From positions 1,984,001 to 2,048,000 of the forward strand of contig JACONQ010000001.1 in the NCBI GenBank assembly GCA_014281115.1: a DNA stretch of 64,000 bases. The letters are read 5' to 3'. Made by a program: the position numbers and the translations under genes. Position 1 is the stretch's first letter; every line of letters starts with the position of its first letter. Shown piece by piece: positions 20,524-32,071 of this stretch. The stretch is from Laburnicola sp. R22_1. Taxonomy: Eukaryota > Ascomycota > Dothideomycetes > Pleosporales > Didymosphaeriaceae. The notes under the pieces were generated by a model that saw nothing but the letters and a program-made list of their open reading frames with translations, had not been told where the DNA came from and searched no databases.

Positions 20524-22987
20524 GCGCAAGCGAGATACGACGAATAGCAGCATGTTCCATGCCAAACACAATTCATGGTGAAATCCTTGACGGCCATTTG
20601 CAACCTCTTCGCATCCTCCCATCGCCCATTGCGAGCATATACAATGCTAAATTTTGCCCACATGATTGCTTTCTCCCTGCTGAAGGAACTTTCGAAGAGT
20701 GGCCACGGTTTCATTCGTGCAATGCGCTTATCCCGCATACGTGCATCTATGGATTCTTGACAAGTGCGAACATGGTCAACATGTGGCAAGACGTATTTAC
20801 GTAATTCTTCATCTTCAACTATATCTCCAAGTGGTGGAATCAGGAGACTGTGTAAAATTAGTACTGCGGCGGCCTCGACCCAGACACTCTGTTCTGCAAC
20901 ACTCATATCTGGTCTTTCTCGTGCCCACCTGTGTACAAGTGGATGGAGGGAGTAGCTGTCTGTGCTCTCGCTGTATATTACCAACGAAAACTGCAAAAGC
21001 TGACGAAGAGCAGCGCGTGGACGGTCTGGGTCGAAGTCCTTCGATTCTCGACCGACGCGGACGACCTAACGACTGTTAGTGTAGTCTTCTTTGTGTGCTA
21101 ATACTAAGGTTAACCTACAGCCGGTAAGACAGGAGGGCTCCTGTTTTTGTATAGGAATGCTAGAAAAGCAAACGCGGTGTTCCTGGTCCATGTTGACCAA
21201 CTGCTAGAAACTCGTATCCGTTTCTCGTTCTCTTGATGACGACTACTCTCGGCTTTTGCATTCGTCACCGCCCTTCTCAAGATATTGAATTGGATGTTTT
21301 CGTTGTGCAAAAAGGCGAAAGTGTTGAGCAACTGGAGTGCATCTCTGGATGCCTCAGTGTCTCGTTTCTCTATTGCTTGACGGTTCAACTCAAAGGTGGC
21401 AAAGACGCTCATCTGATCAGCAAGATCCCTTCCCCTCACAGCTCGCCTTCCCTGTCTTGTCTTTTGCCACTGGCATTCATAAAACTCCACATGCTCGCGA
21501 AGTGTACAAAATCCTTGACGAATAGTGCGGCTCGCCTGAGTGATGGCAAGAGCCAGGTATCCAAGGGTCTTTGCAATTTTCGTGGCTAAATCCAATACTA
21601 CAGAGTCCCAAGGCTGCAATTCCTCGGCAGCTTTCAGAAGTAGACAACTCGCTTCGTCGACCTTCAGGCCCTGGAACTCGAAGAACCGAGCGCCAACTGT
21701 TCCGTATGACTTGTTGACCGGATCTTGCGTTGTGATGAGGATGTGACCACGGTTTTCTCCTCGAGGGAAATAATCATCGAGTGCAAGGCTCGAATCGTTT
21801 GCATTATCAATGATGAGCAGCCAAGGTTCAGTCTGGCTTGATAGCCAATTGAGCGCAGCGCGTTCGTTGGCTTCCACTCCCCCAACAGTGGAGACATTTT
21901 GGGAGAAGGTTTGCTGGAGCCGGTCACGGCTACTTCCATCGACCCAGAAGACACCCCAAAAGCTGTTCGCGTTATTTCAATGCTCAGGAAATGATGCAAG
22001 CCTGGAGCGACCTACTAGTTTTGGCAGTCTTCGGCAAATTTGCAACAGAACTGTGTCTTTCCTGAACCCCCGACTCCGTATATAACAAAGCGTTTCTGTT
22101 TTGCGCGCGCCTCCCCACTTGAGTTATCCGAAGCCTCAGCTTCCTCCCCCAATAGCCAATCCTTCAGTTTCTCTGCCTGCTCCGCTCGACCAGTATAAAA
22201 CTGATCGAAGGGTTTGGGCGTAAAGAAATGCTTGTTCGTAACCGTTGAGGATTGCGCAAAACTGCTTCCAATGCTGTGAATGGACGCACTGATCTGATTC
22301 AACACTGACAAGGACACAGATGTGAAGTCGTTATAAGCCGCTGAAGCCAAAACGGCCTCATATGAGGGTAGAAAAGTGTCGGGTAGTGGTACCAATCTAC
22401 TTCCAAGGTCCTTCATTAATCTGGACAGTTCTTTAAATTGTGACTCTTGGCTCTCACGATGCTCACGTGCAGAATACCTGAATGTACATCATCACAGTGT
22501 CAGTTTCAGCAGTAGCGCATCAAGGCATACTCACATGGAAATGCAGCTGAGAGTTATACTCAACATTCTGTGGTTATGTGCCAATCTGATTCCTTATTCC
22601 ACCTATGATGGGATTGCTATCTCGTCTCCGATGGATGTTCTTCAATCCGTCGCGTTTGCCGGTCACCAAGGGATTATCACCATAGATCTGCTTTACGGAT
22701 ATTTCGAGCTTGCGCGTGAGTTTCTGACCTTTCTGGAGAGTCTCGCCAACGTGAGATCACAGCATCTTCTCCTCGTTGCCTAAGTTTATGTTTCCCACGT
22801 TCTTGCGAAACTCTTGTTCCAATTGTTGGCGCACTGCTATCACCCCTTCGACCTCGTCGATCAAGCCTTCTATGTCATCTTCAATAGTTTCCACAGCGGT
22901 CTTGACATCTTTTAGATACTTGACGACTCGCGAGGTCACATCAGCGATTCTGAATCCTGCAGCAAGAAAGGACACTGGATCGGCCAT
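20524..22987 (-). pseudogene. NLR pseudogene, 5' segment (Helo-like domain, NB-ARC, first TPR)
   Basis: Exons on the minus strand: 22535-22987, 22016-22477, 21119-21962 and 20524-21065; introns are 57, 53 and 53 bp with GT...AG ends. The ATG at 22987 opens MADPVSFLAAGF, typical of Helo-like STAND N-domains. NB-ARC follows: P-loop YGVGGSGKTQ, Walker B LLIIDNAND, sensor ILITTQDP, GLPL-like LGYLALAIT, then HPLVHRWA. Lesions: TGA at 22757-22759 where relatives have Trp (TGG to TGA, RIP direction); one extra A near 22574-22576; one extra T near 20570-20572; then two transposons. Splice sites remain good, so decay is recent. With the 3' segment, the original protein was about 1090 aa. Confidence 0.88.
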
Positions 22988-24062
22988 GTCGCAGCCTTAC
23001 TTGTTGCTTTGCTCACCCGGGCTCGACAGGATTTGAGTGCCTGCTCGAAAAAGCACAGACATTAGCATGCTTCCGTACAGTAGGAGTCCACAAAACGGCC
23101 AGGACAAATGATTGACGACTGCTTTCGCAAGTTATAGCGTGCAAGAGATCTCCAGGGCTCTTAGGCCAGACACCAGAGCGGGATAAGCATGCTCTGGTTT
23201 ATAACGGCAGAAGCGGGGAAGTGCGGCTGATTTTCCAGTAAAGCCAATGAATGAGCAGTGTAGGGTAATGGTCTTATCGCGGGGATACAATTATCTTATG
23301 ACATTCCGGTGGCGACTAGCCTGGAAGAACTCGGATGAGTTTGTGACCAATGAGTGCTGTCGGACTTACGCGCCACGCGGTTAGAATAGAAAAAAAAGCA
23401 CGCACACCAAATAGCAAAACACCAGTTCTCTTGTAACTCATAGCCTAGCGCTATCCAAGAAGTTAGGCCACTCGTGCCTTTATACCGTTGCAGTCGCGAG
23501 TCTCAACTAATAGACAATACCCCAGAAACATGTCTCCAAACATGTCTTTGTAAGCTTTTTAAGCGACGCAAACCCCAAGGCGCTAATTAGCATCGTAGCC
23601 ATCCTCAGCCTTGTAGCCTATCGATTATGGAAGCGCCATATCCTAAGACAAGTAAGCCAAAAACAGATTTACTACGTAAACAGGGTAATTAACCTGCCAT
23701 AGCATAAAGATCAATATGCAGCGCAAATAGGATGCAAGCCACCTTAAAGATAGTTGGCAAAAATACAAGATGCAATCTGCTTCTCACAGGGGCAAAGTGG
23801 CCAAAGGGTTAACCTGCCATAGCCATAAAGATCAATATCGTACTAATTTATAAAGTTAATATATTAGGTTATTAAGTGCATAGGACTAGTACTAAATGCA
23901 CGCTCCCCACTAAAATTACAAAATCTTTAACACGTAATATCTTTACTAATATAGCAGCTATTAAGGCAACTCTTATAGCTATTATGGGTCGCATTATTTA
24001 TTCAGTATTAATTACCTTTTTTAATACATTTTTAAATTAAGCCTATGTAGGTTACATCAGGA
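22988..24062. other. Intergenic region 5' of the NLR pseudogene
   Basis: No gene seen. The first few hundred bases would be the NLR promoter. A roughly 33-bp imperfect direct repeat sits at 23683-23717 and 23804-23838 (shared core taacctgccatagc plus ataaagatcaatat). From about 23,830 composition becomes AT-rich and RIP-like. Confidence 0.6.
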
Positions 24063-24161
24063 AAAGTTTTGAGCGAGCATGAGCACCTAGGGCACCTGAG
24101 CGGCTCTAAGCACGCCTGCGCACGCCTGCGCACCAAATGCGCTTAGAGCGCACCAGCGATA

Positions 24162-26280
24162 CCCGTTTTTCTCGCCTGACGCACGGGCTCACCTGGCGCA
24201 CGGTTTTTGCCGAACATCGTCAAATGCTTTTGAAGCTACTGAGCCTCACACAAATCTCTATATCGTCTAATTTTGAACAGTAGTAGGCAATCAAGTATGG
24301 CGAAAAAGTCTACTTGATTATCTAATCACGATATCTTGTAGGGAGGTTAATATGCCGCCCCCGACGATTTGTCGCCTGCGGGGCCTCAATGACCTCAACA
24401 ACCAATTGCTCGCTGCCACAAACCTCCTAAGGGACAATAGACTGCTACTTCCTTACTTTTCTAGCCTGTTTAGCAAATTGGATGTCCTTTTGAAGCTGCG
24501 CAGCAGCAAGCTAAGCCTGTCTATTGTCCTCCTTTTCCTGCTGCTTCTGCGCTTGCTCTTAAAGCCGGATCTCCTTTACAGTAGCCTTCATACAACGCCT
24601 CTCCTCTAAAGCTCGTTGCTTCTCAGCTTTCTCAATTGCCTTGCGCTAACTATCCTCCTCTTTTTAGAGCCTCTCTGCCTCTACTGCCTCTGCCTTTTAA
24701 GTTTCACACTCACGCGCTAGCTGCACCTTGTTTGGGCTCTAATAAAAGATAGCACCACTATCCTAAACTAGAGGCTGCTCAAGCTAGAGCGCTTTGCCTC
24801 TCTTCCAACGCTTCTTCTTATTAACTAGCGCTTTTTTAAGGCCTTAAACCTTAAGTTTCAATATTATATTTTAAGTAGAGAGCGAGTGGATTGTTTGTAA
24901 GAGCAGCTTAGCCTTGGAGTCGTATACGTCGTCAACAACTGCTCGTAGAATCTTAGTAACCTTCCTCCAATCGTTAGCCATAAGGAGAGACCTCGAGCTC
25001 TCGCTGGATAATGGTCTCTCAGCCTCAGTGTGGCTAAATCGTTCTAAGATAACCTCTGGCTTAAAGGGGTGAAGGCCACACAATTTAAAGCCAGAGAGGA
25101 TATTCTTTGCAGTAAAAGCTTTCTCCCACGCAGTCCAGAACATACGAAAGAAGTCTCGCTTAGTAAGTGCAGAGAAGGCTTGAGATTCCTCCATAAATCG
25201 TGCTACCTCGTACGAGTAGGCTTGTGAGAGTGGCCTGAACAGAGTGACGTCAAGCGGCTGCAGCGTATGAGTACTATGAGGAGGATAGACTGCTAGAAGG
25301 ATCTTGTTGTCGTCGCAGTACTTAATAAACTTCATATTAATATAGGAGCCATAGCCATTAAGAATAAGCAGTCAATACTGTCGCGGTCAAACCTTTAATT
25401 TAGTCTCTCAATCAAAGATAGTCTTTAACTATTAAAGCCCAAGGTTATCATTCGTCCATCCACTAGGAGAGAAAGCAAAGAAGGCCATATATATTATAGG
25501 ATCAAAATCCTGCAGCCATAAGTCTTAAATATTGCCCAAGACAGCCTAGTAGATAAGGCCTAGGGATAGAGACAATCTATTAGCGCATATACAAGCAATT
25601 GTCATAATCCATTCACAATTGCCGTCCTGAATCATTTGCCTAGTTCCCCCCTCCTTATACCTCCGTCAAGAGAACACCCGCTTCATCTTTGATAGTACGC
25701 CAATAAGGAAGCCCTTCTCGTCCATATTGTAGGTGTGCTATGGCTCAATCTCGTACTGCTCAATCTTACGCTTCAAGAGCTCGAAATAGAGTGCGTACTT
25801 AAAGGCAGAATCAGCTCTCTTCCTATCCTTGTCCATACCATTCGTCCATTTTAATACTAGGTCAAGATAGTGACGCTTAATAAACCGATCCAGCCAAGAG
25901 CTTCCCACTTGTTTGCCGCTTATTTCAGTAGCAAAGTTGCGTAGCATGTTTCTCGTAGGCGGTAGCCCTCGCTAGCAGAGCTCGTCAACGTATTGTACCA
26001 GCTCTAGCTCCTAACGGTCGTTAAGAAGTCGTTAATTCTCATATTGGGCTGCACGGGAGCCCTGTACACCGCGCCACCTTCGCGATAGCGTAGATCGTTC
26101 AACACCATACTTTTTTGCTGTCTGCGCGATATTAACTTTTCCTCCAAGCTCCAAGGATTTCAAAGATGCCAGCGCCTGCTCAATCGGGTCCATATTGGTG
26201 GAGCTACATCTATTTCAATTGTGGGGATTTTTGGAAAAGTGTGCGTCAGGTGAGCCCGTGCGTCAAGCGAGAAAAACGGG
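24162..26280 (-). mobile_element. Fot1/pogo-type DNA transposon, element 3 (RIP-degraded)
   Basis: 2119 bp with TA duplications at 24160-24161 and 26281-26282. Inverted repeats start cccgtttttctcgc and contain two copies of cctg(a/g)cgcacgg 17 bp apart. The paralogous repeat near 45,170-45,190 lacks it and shows a single TA, confirming the borders. Confidence 0.9.
24322..26193 (-). pseudogene. Transposase relic of element 3
   Basis: One 624-codon frame from ATG 26193 to TAG 24322-24324 with many nonsense codons but frame kept throughout, close in length to the transposase frames of elements 1 and 2. Recognisable: MDPIEQAL start, HTH region, HTYNMDEKGFLIG (first Asp), a second-Asp motif degraded to LNGYGSYI (Asp and Gly lost), HTLQPLDVTLF (third Asp), acidic/basic coiled-coil tail and a C-terminal RRGRHINLPTRY. 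Stops fit TGG-to-TAG and CAA/CAG-to-TAA/TAG changes. Confidence 0.88.
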
Positions 26281-26482
26281 TACTACTTTTTTCTTAGTGT
26301 GCGCATGCGCAAGGATGCGTAAGGATGCGCACCTATGCTGCCAGTGCACCTAGAGCAGCTAGGGCAGCTAGGGTACCCTAGGTGCCTATGCTACCTATAA
26401 AATGCTGATTAATAAGCAAATAAAGCTCTTTAATTAGCTAGAATTTAAAAAAGCTTAGTAAGCTACTTAGTAAGCTGCTTAG

Positions 26483-26698
26483 TGTGAGGACGGGCTCGGG
26501 CTTCCGCATTGTAGAGTGTTGATGGGATAGGTTGGCTCTATTTCAGCTACACTAGGATAAGGTAGAAAGGTAGATACAAGACGCGCAGGCGTAAAGAGGC
26601 GACGGTGGGGCGCTAGTCCCGTAAAGGCTAGCGCCTCGCGAGGCTGCCTTGTCGTCATGTGACTTGCGGCCAGCTCTCTGTGCACCGCAGCCGTCACA
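26483..26698 (-). repeat. 3' LTR of the Gypsy element (216 bp)
   Basis: On the + strand begins tgtgaggacggg and ends cagccgtcaca; same as 32856-33071. Short inverted ends TGTGA/TCACA. Would carry the 3' processing signal. Confidence 0.95.
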
Positions 26699-26740
26699 TT
26701 ACCCCCCTCTAAGAGAGGCTCGTCCTCGAGTCTCGTATAG

Positions 26741-29700
26741 CTACTTCCTCGTCCGTGTTCTCTGTCCCAGCCCCTTACTTGCTGCCTTGTTGTCCTCGTC
26801 CGTCACTTGTACGTACTGCCCGTCCTTATATGCTCGCAGCCATGCTTCCAACCGTGCTGGAGGACCAGGTCGCTCTGGGTAGGCTTGGTGGTAGTCCCTG
26901 ACTTTATGGGGCGCCCCTGCGAAGCCTCGGGCGTTGTACCATGTCGGGTCTGGGTCATGAGCGGTCCAGGAAGCTCTGTACTGCAGACGCCCTCGATAGA
27001 TGCGGCTGTTAAGTATCTCCTCTACCGGCCACTCAGGGTTGCCGTCAACCTCAATTGGTTCCTCCTTAGGTTCAATCTGGCCTGGTAGTGAGTCTAAGGC
27101 GGCTTTCCGTAGACGGTCTGCGTGGAAGACGTCATGCATGCGCATGTATGGCGGTAGCTTGAGGCGATAGGAATGACCCCTCATCTCGATGATAGGGTAG
27201 GGGCCGTACATCTGCTGGTCGAGCTTTGAGCTAGGTCGGCCAGTCGTGAAGCCCTTAGGCGTAACGTAGACTTGGTCTCCTATTGTAAAATCGGGCTCAC
27301 GGCGCTTCTTGTTTGCTTGCCGCGCTTGCCGCTGCTGCGCCTGAGCAATCCCTCTCTGAGCTATCTCTGTTGCTAGCTTTACAGCGTCATGTCGGGCCTT
27401 CGCGTAGTTCTGCGCCTCCTCACGGGACATGTGCTCGCGGGCAGATGGGGATGTCCTTGTACGTTCCTTCCAATCCCAGTGGTGGACAGGTTGGTGACCA
27501 AACTCGATCTCAAATGGTGACAGGCCAGTGGTCTCGTGCGGCAGAATAGCCTGTGCCCAGTCCATACATGGCAACAGATCTGACCAGTTATCCTGATAGT
27601 AGTTGACAAAGGGCCGTAGGCGCTGGTCGAGGTACTGGTTCACAATCTCTGTGTTGCCGTCGGTTTGGGGGTGGTAGGCTGTTGACAGCTTCTGCTTAAC
27701 ACCTATAAGGCGGCATAGCTTGTTCATGAATGCGGAGACGAATTGGGGGCCTCGGTCACAGACGACGGACCTTGGAGGGCCATAGACACGCCAGATGTAG
27801 CGGTAGTACATGTCGGCAGCTTGCTCAGCAGTAGTAGTCTTGTGGCAGGGTAGCGAGAAGCAACGCTTGCTCAGGCGGTCTACCACGACGAAGGCACAGT
27901 CGTACCCCTTCTTGTCGGCTGGGAAGGACTTAAAGTCCATTGAGACGTCCTGCCATGCTCGATCAGGTATTGGCAGCGACTTGAGCAGTCCTGGAGTTCG
28001 ATCGCGAGGGACATGGCTCCATCGGCAAGCCTTGCAGGCGGCGACGTACGTATCGACGTCTTTCTCCATGCCTGGCCAATAGTAGCGATCCCGCAGTAGC
28101 TTTACAGTCTTTCTCTTGCCTGGGTGAGCAGTAGTCTGTGCTGCATGGACTGTTCGGATCAAGTGCGTGCGGAGGAAGTGAACAGCAGGGACGACTAGTC
28201 GGCCTTGGTGCAGGAGTAGTCCTTGCTCGTTCAGCTGCCAGGTGGCGCTGCCAGCTGACGCTTTCTCTCGCAGAGCTTGTATGCTACCATGGCTTCGGTT
28301 AGCCTTAAGGGCTCGGTCAATGACGGCGTGCGGGTCATCAAGTGGGGGTGAGCTCATGAAGGTGTCTGAGGCCGCGACCTCGATACAGCTCTCTAGGCCT
28401 TGTGTAGCAAGCGAGGCTAGATGATCGTTGGTGGCCTGAATTATACTAATATCGAGCTGCTCGGCTTGCAGGAAGGCTCGCGTTCGAGCGGCTCGGTCCT
28501 TATCCTTCTGAGTCTTAAGTTCCTCTTGCTTGCGCGACAGCGCGTCGGCTACGACGTTGGCGGTTCCAGGGCGGTAGGAGAGGGTCATGTTAAAGTCAGC
28601 TACTGTTATAGCCCAGCGCATTTGCCGTGGAGTGAGCTCTCGCTTAGTTGAGAAATACTCGAGTGCTCGGTGGTCAGTGAGGGCGCTGAATGGCTGAGGC
28701 GTCTGGAGGCCGATGAGCTGAGATCTCCACTCCTTAAGGCCGTAGATGACTGCCAGCATCTCTTTGTCGTGGATGTCGTAGTTCATCTGTGGTCCGCTCA
28801 TAGTCTTTGAATAGAAAGCTACTGGTCGCCATAGGCCGTCGTCCTGTAGCTGGGAGAGTACGCCAGCTACGACTCCGTCGCTCGCATCTGTCTCCATGCG
28901 CGTCTGGCGGTAGGGCGAGTAGTGGGCCAGAACATTGTCTGACAGCATGAGATCCTTAGCTTGCTGGAAGGCTGCCAGCTCGCGCCCGCCAAAGGCGTGC
29001 CATGCGCCCTTCTTGAGCAGCTTAGTGAGCGGCCGGATGATGCGCCCATAGTCCTTGAGGAAGGCTCGATAGAAGTTGCAGAACCCTAGGAAGGACTGTA
29101 GGCTTTTGACTGACATAGGGACTGGCCAGTCTCGTACAGCGGTGACCTTCTCAGGGTCCTTCTGTATACCCTCTGTGCTAATAATAAGACCTAGGAACTT
29201 TGTCTTTGTCACGGCGAATTCGCTCTTCTTGATGTCTGCTTGTAGGCCGGCGTCGTGGAGACGCTTGAGTACCTGAGCGACGTGCTCCTCGTGCTCTAGT
29301 GGGTCTTCTGAATATATGAGGATATCGTCCAGATATGCTGTGCAGAAGTCGTCAAACAGGCCATGCAAGACCTTGTTAATATACCGTTGGAAGGTCGCGG
29401 GGCCGTTGCAGAGGCCAAAGGGCAGCACACGGTACTTGTAGTTGCCGTATCGTGTGCGGAAAGTAGTTAGATCCTCGACCTCCTCGTTAAGGCGGATGCG
29501 GTAGAAGGCCTGTCGCACATCGAGCTTAGTGAATACCTTAGCGCGCGCGAGCCTAGTCAGGGTCTCTTGGATTAGCGGGATAGGGTAGGCGTCTTTCTTC
29601 GTGATTGCGTTAAGCTTGCGGTAGTCAACGCAGAAGCGCCACCCCCCTCCAGGCTTCTTAGCGAATAGGACAGGCGAGGCGTACGAGGCGTTACTGTGCG

Positions 29701-32071
29701 CGATGAAGCCTCGTCGCAGGTGGTCCTCAAGGTACGATTTCACGAGCTCTAGCTGCTCGAGAGACATGCTATACAGCGGGCTCGACGTCAACGTATTCTC
29801 AGAGGTCAGCTCAATGTTATGGTCAACGCCGTCGCGGTGCGGTGGCAGCTCGTCTGAGTCCTTTTTCGAGAAGTGGGCTAGGGTCGCGCCAGCGTAACCT
29901 AGGAAGGGCAACTTCTCTGCGATCAGTTGGCGGAGCTCCTCTTCTTGATCAGGTAGGTTTGGCAGAGCGTCCTTGCGATCCTGGATGAGCTGGTTTACTT
30001 CGTAGACGCTAATATGGCCTAGCACAGTGTCCTTTTGTCGTGCGTGCATCATAAAGGCAGCAGCTCCAATTGTATTGATCTCGAGGCCTACCTTGGCGAG
30101 GTCTTCGCGCGAGACAGGCTGGGGACGAGGTTGTCGCTTAGCCGGTTCTGGCGTCTGTCGCGGGTGGAGTTGCTCTTCCATCTTTCCAAGGTTCTCCCGC
30201 AGGGTAGCGCGCTGGGTTGAGCGTAGAGGTAGCTTACGAGCGCGCTGTACAATAGCTACGTCTATCTGCTTGTCGCGTCGGTTGGCATTGGCTTGGTGCG
30301 AGGGGTTGATCTTTGAGGGCACGCCTTGCGTAGGGATAACGATATCACGCTTGCAGTCAACCCGTGCGCCATCTGGCCACTGGAGCTTCTTCTGCTTGCA
30401 GTTAATCCAGACGTCGGCATCCTCTAGGAGCTTGCGGCCGACTATAAGGTCGTGGCGACCGGTATTACAAAAGATAAAGTAGGTAGAGAGGCGGTGGTTG
30501 TCGATCACTAGGTCAGCTTGGATATACTCGTCTACCTGACCATTTGGTCGACTGTCGTAGCCTGCCAAGGGTATTGCTTCCATGCGGTGGATCGGGGCCT
30601 TGAGTCCTTTCTTAATCGTACGTAGATGCTTGAGGTGGACTAGGGCGTAGCTGCCGGCTCCAGTGTCGATGAGCGCGTTCAGCTTGATTGCTAGCCCGCC
30701 TGTAGAGATGCGGCATGGTAGAATGAACTGACTTCCACTAAACAGCTGATCCCGTATGCTAAGGGCTCCTGTAGGTTGCTCTAGGGAGGAGACTTCCCTA
30801 GAGCGATACTTTTCCGAGTCGCTGTTAGAGGATCCGTCTGCTGCGTCATAGAATGCCTCGTTGTCGGTGTCGGCTGGCAGCTCAATAGCCTTCTGGTCGA
30901 CAGGCTTGTCCGTACAATTGCGGGCGAGGTGACCAACCTTGTGACAACGGAAACAGGTAGGCTGATCTGCTGACGCCTGGATAGTGGCGGCTCTAGGCGG
31001 TGCCGTGGGAGTGGGTCGCTCGCGGTTGTGCCGTTCGGTTTTCTCAGCTCGGGCCGACGCTCTCCTGGCGTTGCTAATAGCGAGCTCCCTAGCGAGGTCT
31101 TGGGCGAGGTCAACGTAGACATCGTACTCCTCGCTGTGCTGTCGGCGAAAGACACCCATCTGCGTGCGTAGGGCGTCCGGTAACTTCTCGTGGAACTCCT
31201 CTACCCACTGGTCCGCTGGTAGGCCACGTTCCTGTGCGAGACGAAAGAAGTCGCCCTGGAAGGTAGCGAAGTTGGCTGGGTCTCGCAGGCGGAGCTCTTG
31301 GAAGGCACGTCGGGCGTTAAGCTTCTTGTGAGGGTCCCCGTATGTCTTCTCTAGGCGGCCCACAAGATAGAGGTAGTCGACCGGCTGATCGCTTGCTCGG
31401 ATCGTACGTATGAGGGTGGACAGGTATTGATTTGCCGAACCGTCGGTACGCGTGCGCATGTACGAGACAATGTTGTTCTGAGTTGCCTGCTCGTCGACAC
31501 CTTCGAACCAGTCTTGGTTAGCGCGCAGTTTGTCCTCTAGGCCGTCTCTCCATTGCTCGAAGGTGACCTCTTTGCCGTCCTTAAGCATTGGCGGGTCGGG
31601 AAAACGGGCTGAGCGGCTCCTGCTGTAGTTAATCGCTGGTTGCGAGGCAAGTGGAGTTGCTGGCGTGTATGTCGACTGCCGTGGCAGCGTATCGGCTCCG
31701 TCGTCTGATCCAGGTAGCCTAGGGCGTATTGGCGTCTGCGGTAGGGCTGTGAAGCGCAGCGTCTTTGAGTGCGCAGCTGGTGACGAGGCTAAGACTCCGC
31801 TAGCCTTCTCAGAGAGGAAGGATTTGCTGTGCTGGCTCGCAACCTTTACCTGGCCTCTAAGCGATTCAATTAACTCGTCCTTATCTGCTACTTGCTCGAG
31901 CGTGTCGTTGAGCAGCTGGCGTAGCTCGGCAAGCTCGTCCTTGGCCTCTACCAGCTCGGCTTCAGCCGTATTAAGCGCTTTGCCCAGCGTGTCCGCGTGG
32001 TCTCGGTACGCTAGGGCCTTGAGATGGCTGAGTTCTAGCTCGCGGGCCACTACTGGCTGTTCCAGCGTCAT
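26741..32071 (-). CDS. Gag-Pol polyprotein of the Gypsy retrotransposon, 1776 aa
   Basis: Single fused frame, as in Tf1-type elements. Order: coiled coil 1-90, Gag about 160-340, CCHC zinc knuckle 373-386, aspartic protease DTGA at 469-472, reverse transcriptase about 770-960 with YLDD at 913-916, RNase H from about 1055 (Asp1062 in METDASD), integrase with HHCC zinc finger then a DDE core (MDFKSFP, CDRGPQF, HPQTDGNTE), and a C-terminal chromodomain about 1670-1730 (WPVEEILNSRIYRGRLQYRA). The chromodomain defines it as a chromovirus, a clade that often targets modified chromatin. No stop or frameshift. The ATG at 32071 overlaps the stop of a small upstream frame. Confidence 0.96.
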   Translation of the reverse strand: MTLEQPVVARELELSHLKALAYRDHADTLGKALNTAEAELVEAKDELAELRQLLNDTLEQVADKDELIESLRGQVKVASQHSKSFLSEKASGVLASSPAAHSKTLRFTALPQTPIRPRLPGSDDGADTLPRQSTYTPATPLASQPAINYSRSRSARFPDPPMLKDGKEVTFEQWRDGLEDKLRANQDWFEGVDEQATQNNIVSYMRTRTDGSANQYLSTLIRTIRASDQPVDYLYLVGRLEKTYGDPHKKLNARRAFQELRLRDPANFATFQGDFFRLAQERGLPADQWVEEFHEKLPDALRTQMGVFRRQHSEEYDVYVDLAQDLARELAISNARRASARAEKTERHNRERPTPTAPPRAATIQASADQPTCFRCHKVGHLARNCTDKPVDQKAIELPADTDNEAFYDAADGSSNSDSEKYRSREVSSLEQPTGALSIRDQLFSGSQFILPCRISTGGLAIKLNALIDTGAGSYALVHLKHLRTIKKGLKAPIHRMEAIPLAGYDSRPNGQVDEYIQADLVIDNHRLSTYFIFCNTGRHDLIVGRKLLEDADVWINCKQKKLQWPDGARVDCKRDIVIPTQGVPSKINPSHQANANRRDKQIDVAIVQRARKLPLRSTQRATLRENLGKMEEQLHPRQTPEPAKRQPRPQPVSREDLAKVGLEINTIGAAAFMMHARQKDTVLGHISVYEVNQLIQDRKDALPNLPDQEEELRQLIAEKLPFLGYAGATLAHFSKKDSDELPPHRDGVDHNIELTSENTLTSSPLYSMSLEQLELVKSYLEDHLRRGFIAHSNASYASPVLFAKKPGGGWRFCVDYRKLNAITKKDAYPIPLIQETLTRLARAKVFTKLDVRQAFYRIRLNEEVEDLTTFRTRYGNYKYRVLPFGLCNGPATFQRYINKVLHGLFDDFCTAYLDDILIYSEDPLEHEEHVAQVLKRLHDAGLQADIKKSEFAVTKTKFLGLIISTEGIQKDPEKVTAVRDWPVPMSVKSLQSFLGFCNFYRAFLKDYGRIIRPLTKLLKKGAWHAFGGRELAAFQQAKDLMLSDNVLAHYSPYRQTRMETDASDGVVAGVLSQLQDDGLWRPVAFYSKTMSGPQMNYDIHDKEMLAVIYGLKEWRSQLIGLQTPQPFSALTDHRALEYFSTKRELTPRQMRWAITVADFNMTLSYRPGTANVVADALSRKQEELKTQKDKDRAARTRAFLQAEQLDISIIQATNDHLASLATQGLESCIEVAASDTFMSSPPLDDPHAVIDRALKANRSHGSIQALREKASAGSATWQLNEQGLLLHQGRLVVPAVHFLRTHLIRTVHAAQTTAHPGKRKTVKLLRDRYYWPGMEKDVDTYVAACKACRWSHVPRDRTPGLLKSLPIPDRAWQDVSMDFKSFPADKKGYDCAFVVVDRLSKRCFSLPCHKTTTAEQAADMYYRYIWRVYGPPRSVVCDRGPQFVSAFMNKLCRLIGVKQKLSTAYHPQTDGNTEIVNQYLDQRLRPFVNYYQDNWSDLLPCMDWAQAILPHETTGLSPFEIEFGHQPVHHWDWKERTRTSPSAREHMSREEAQNYAKARHDAVKLATEIAQRGIAQAQQRQARQANKKRREPDFTIGDQVYVTPKGFTTGRPSSKLDQQMYGPYPIIEMRGHSYRLKLPPYMRMHDVFHADRLRKAALDSLPGQIEPKEEPIEVDGNPEWPVEEILNSRIYRGRLQYRASWTAHDPDPTWYNARGFAGAPHKVRDYHQAYPERPGPPARLEAWLRAYKDGQYVQVTDEDNKAASKGLGQRTRTRK

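Noticed and set aside
24352..24609. 85-aa + strand frame
   Set aside because: Antisense to the coiled-coil tail of the element 3 transposase.
26479..26697. 72-aa frame in the LTR, repeated at 32,813-33,070
   Set aside because: Falls wholly in the LTR and lacks an ATG start; appears twice only because the LTR is repeated.
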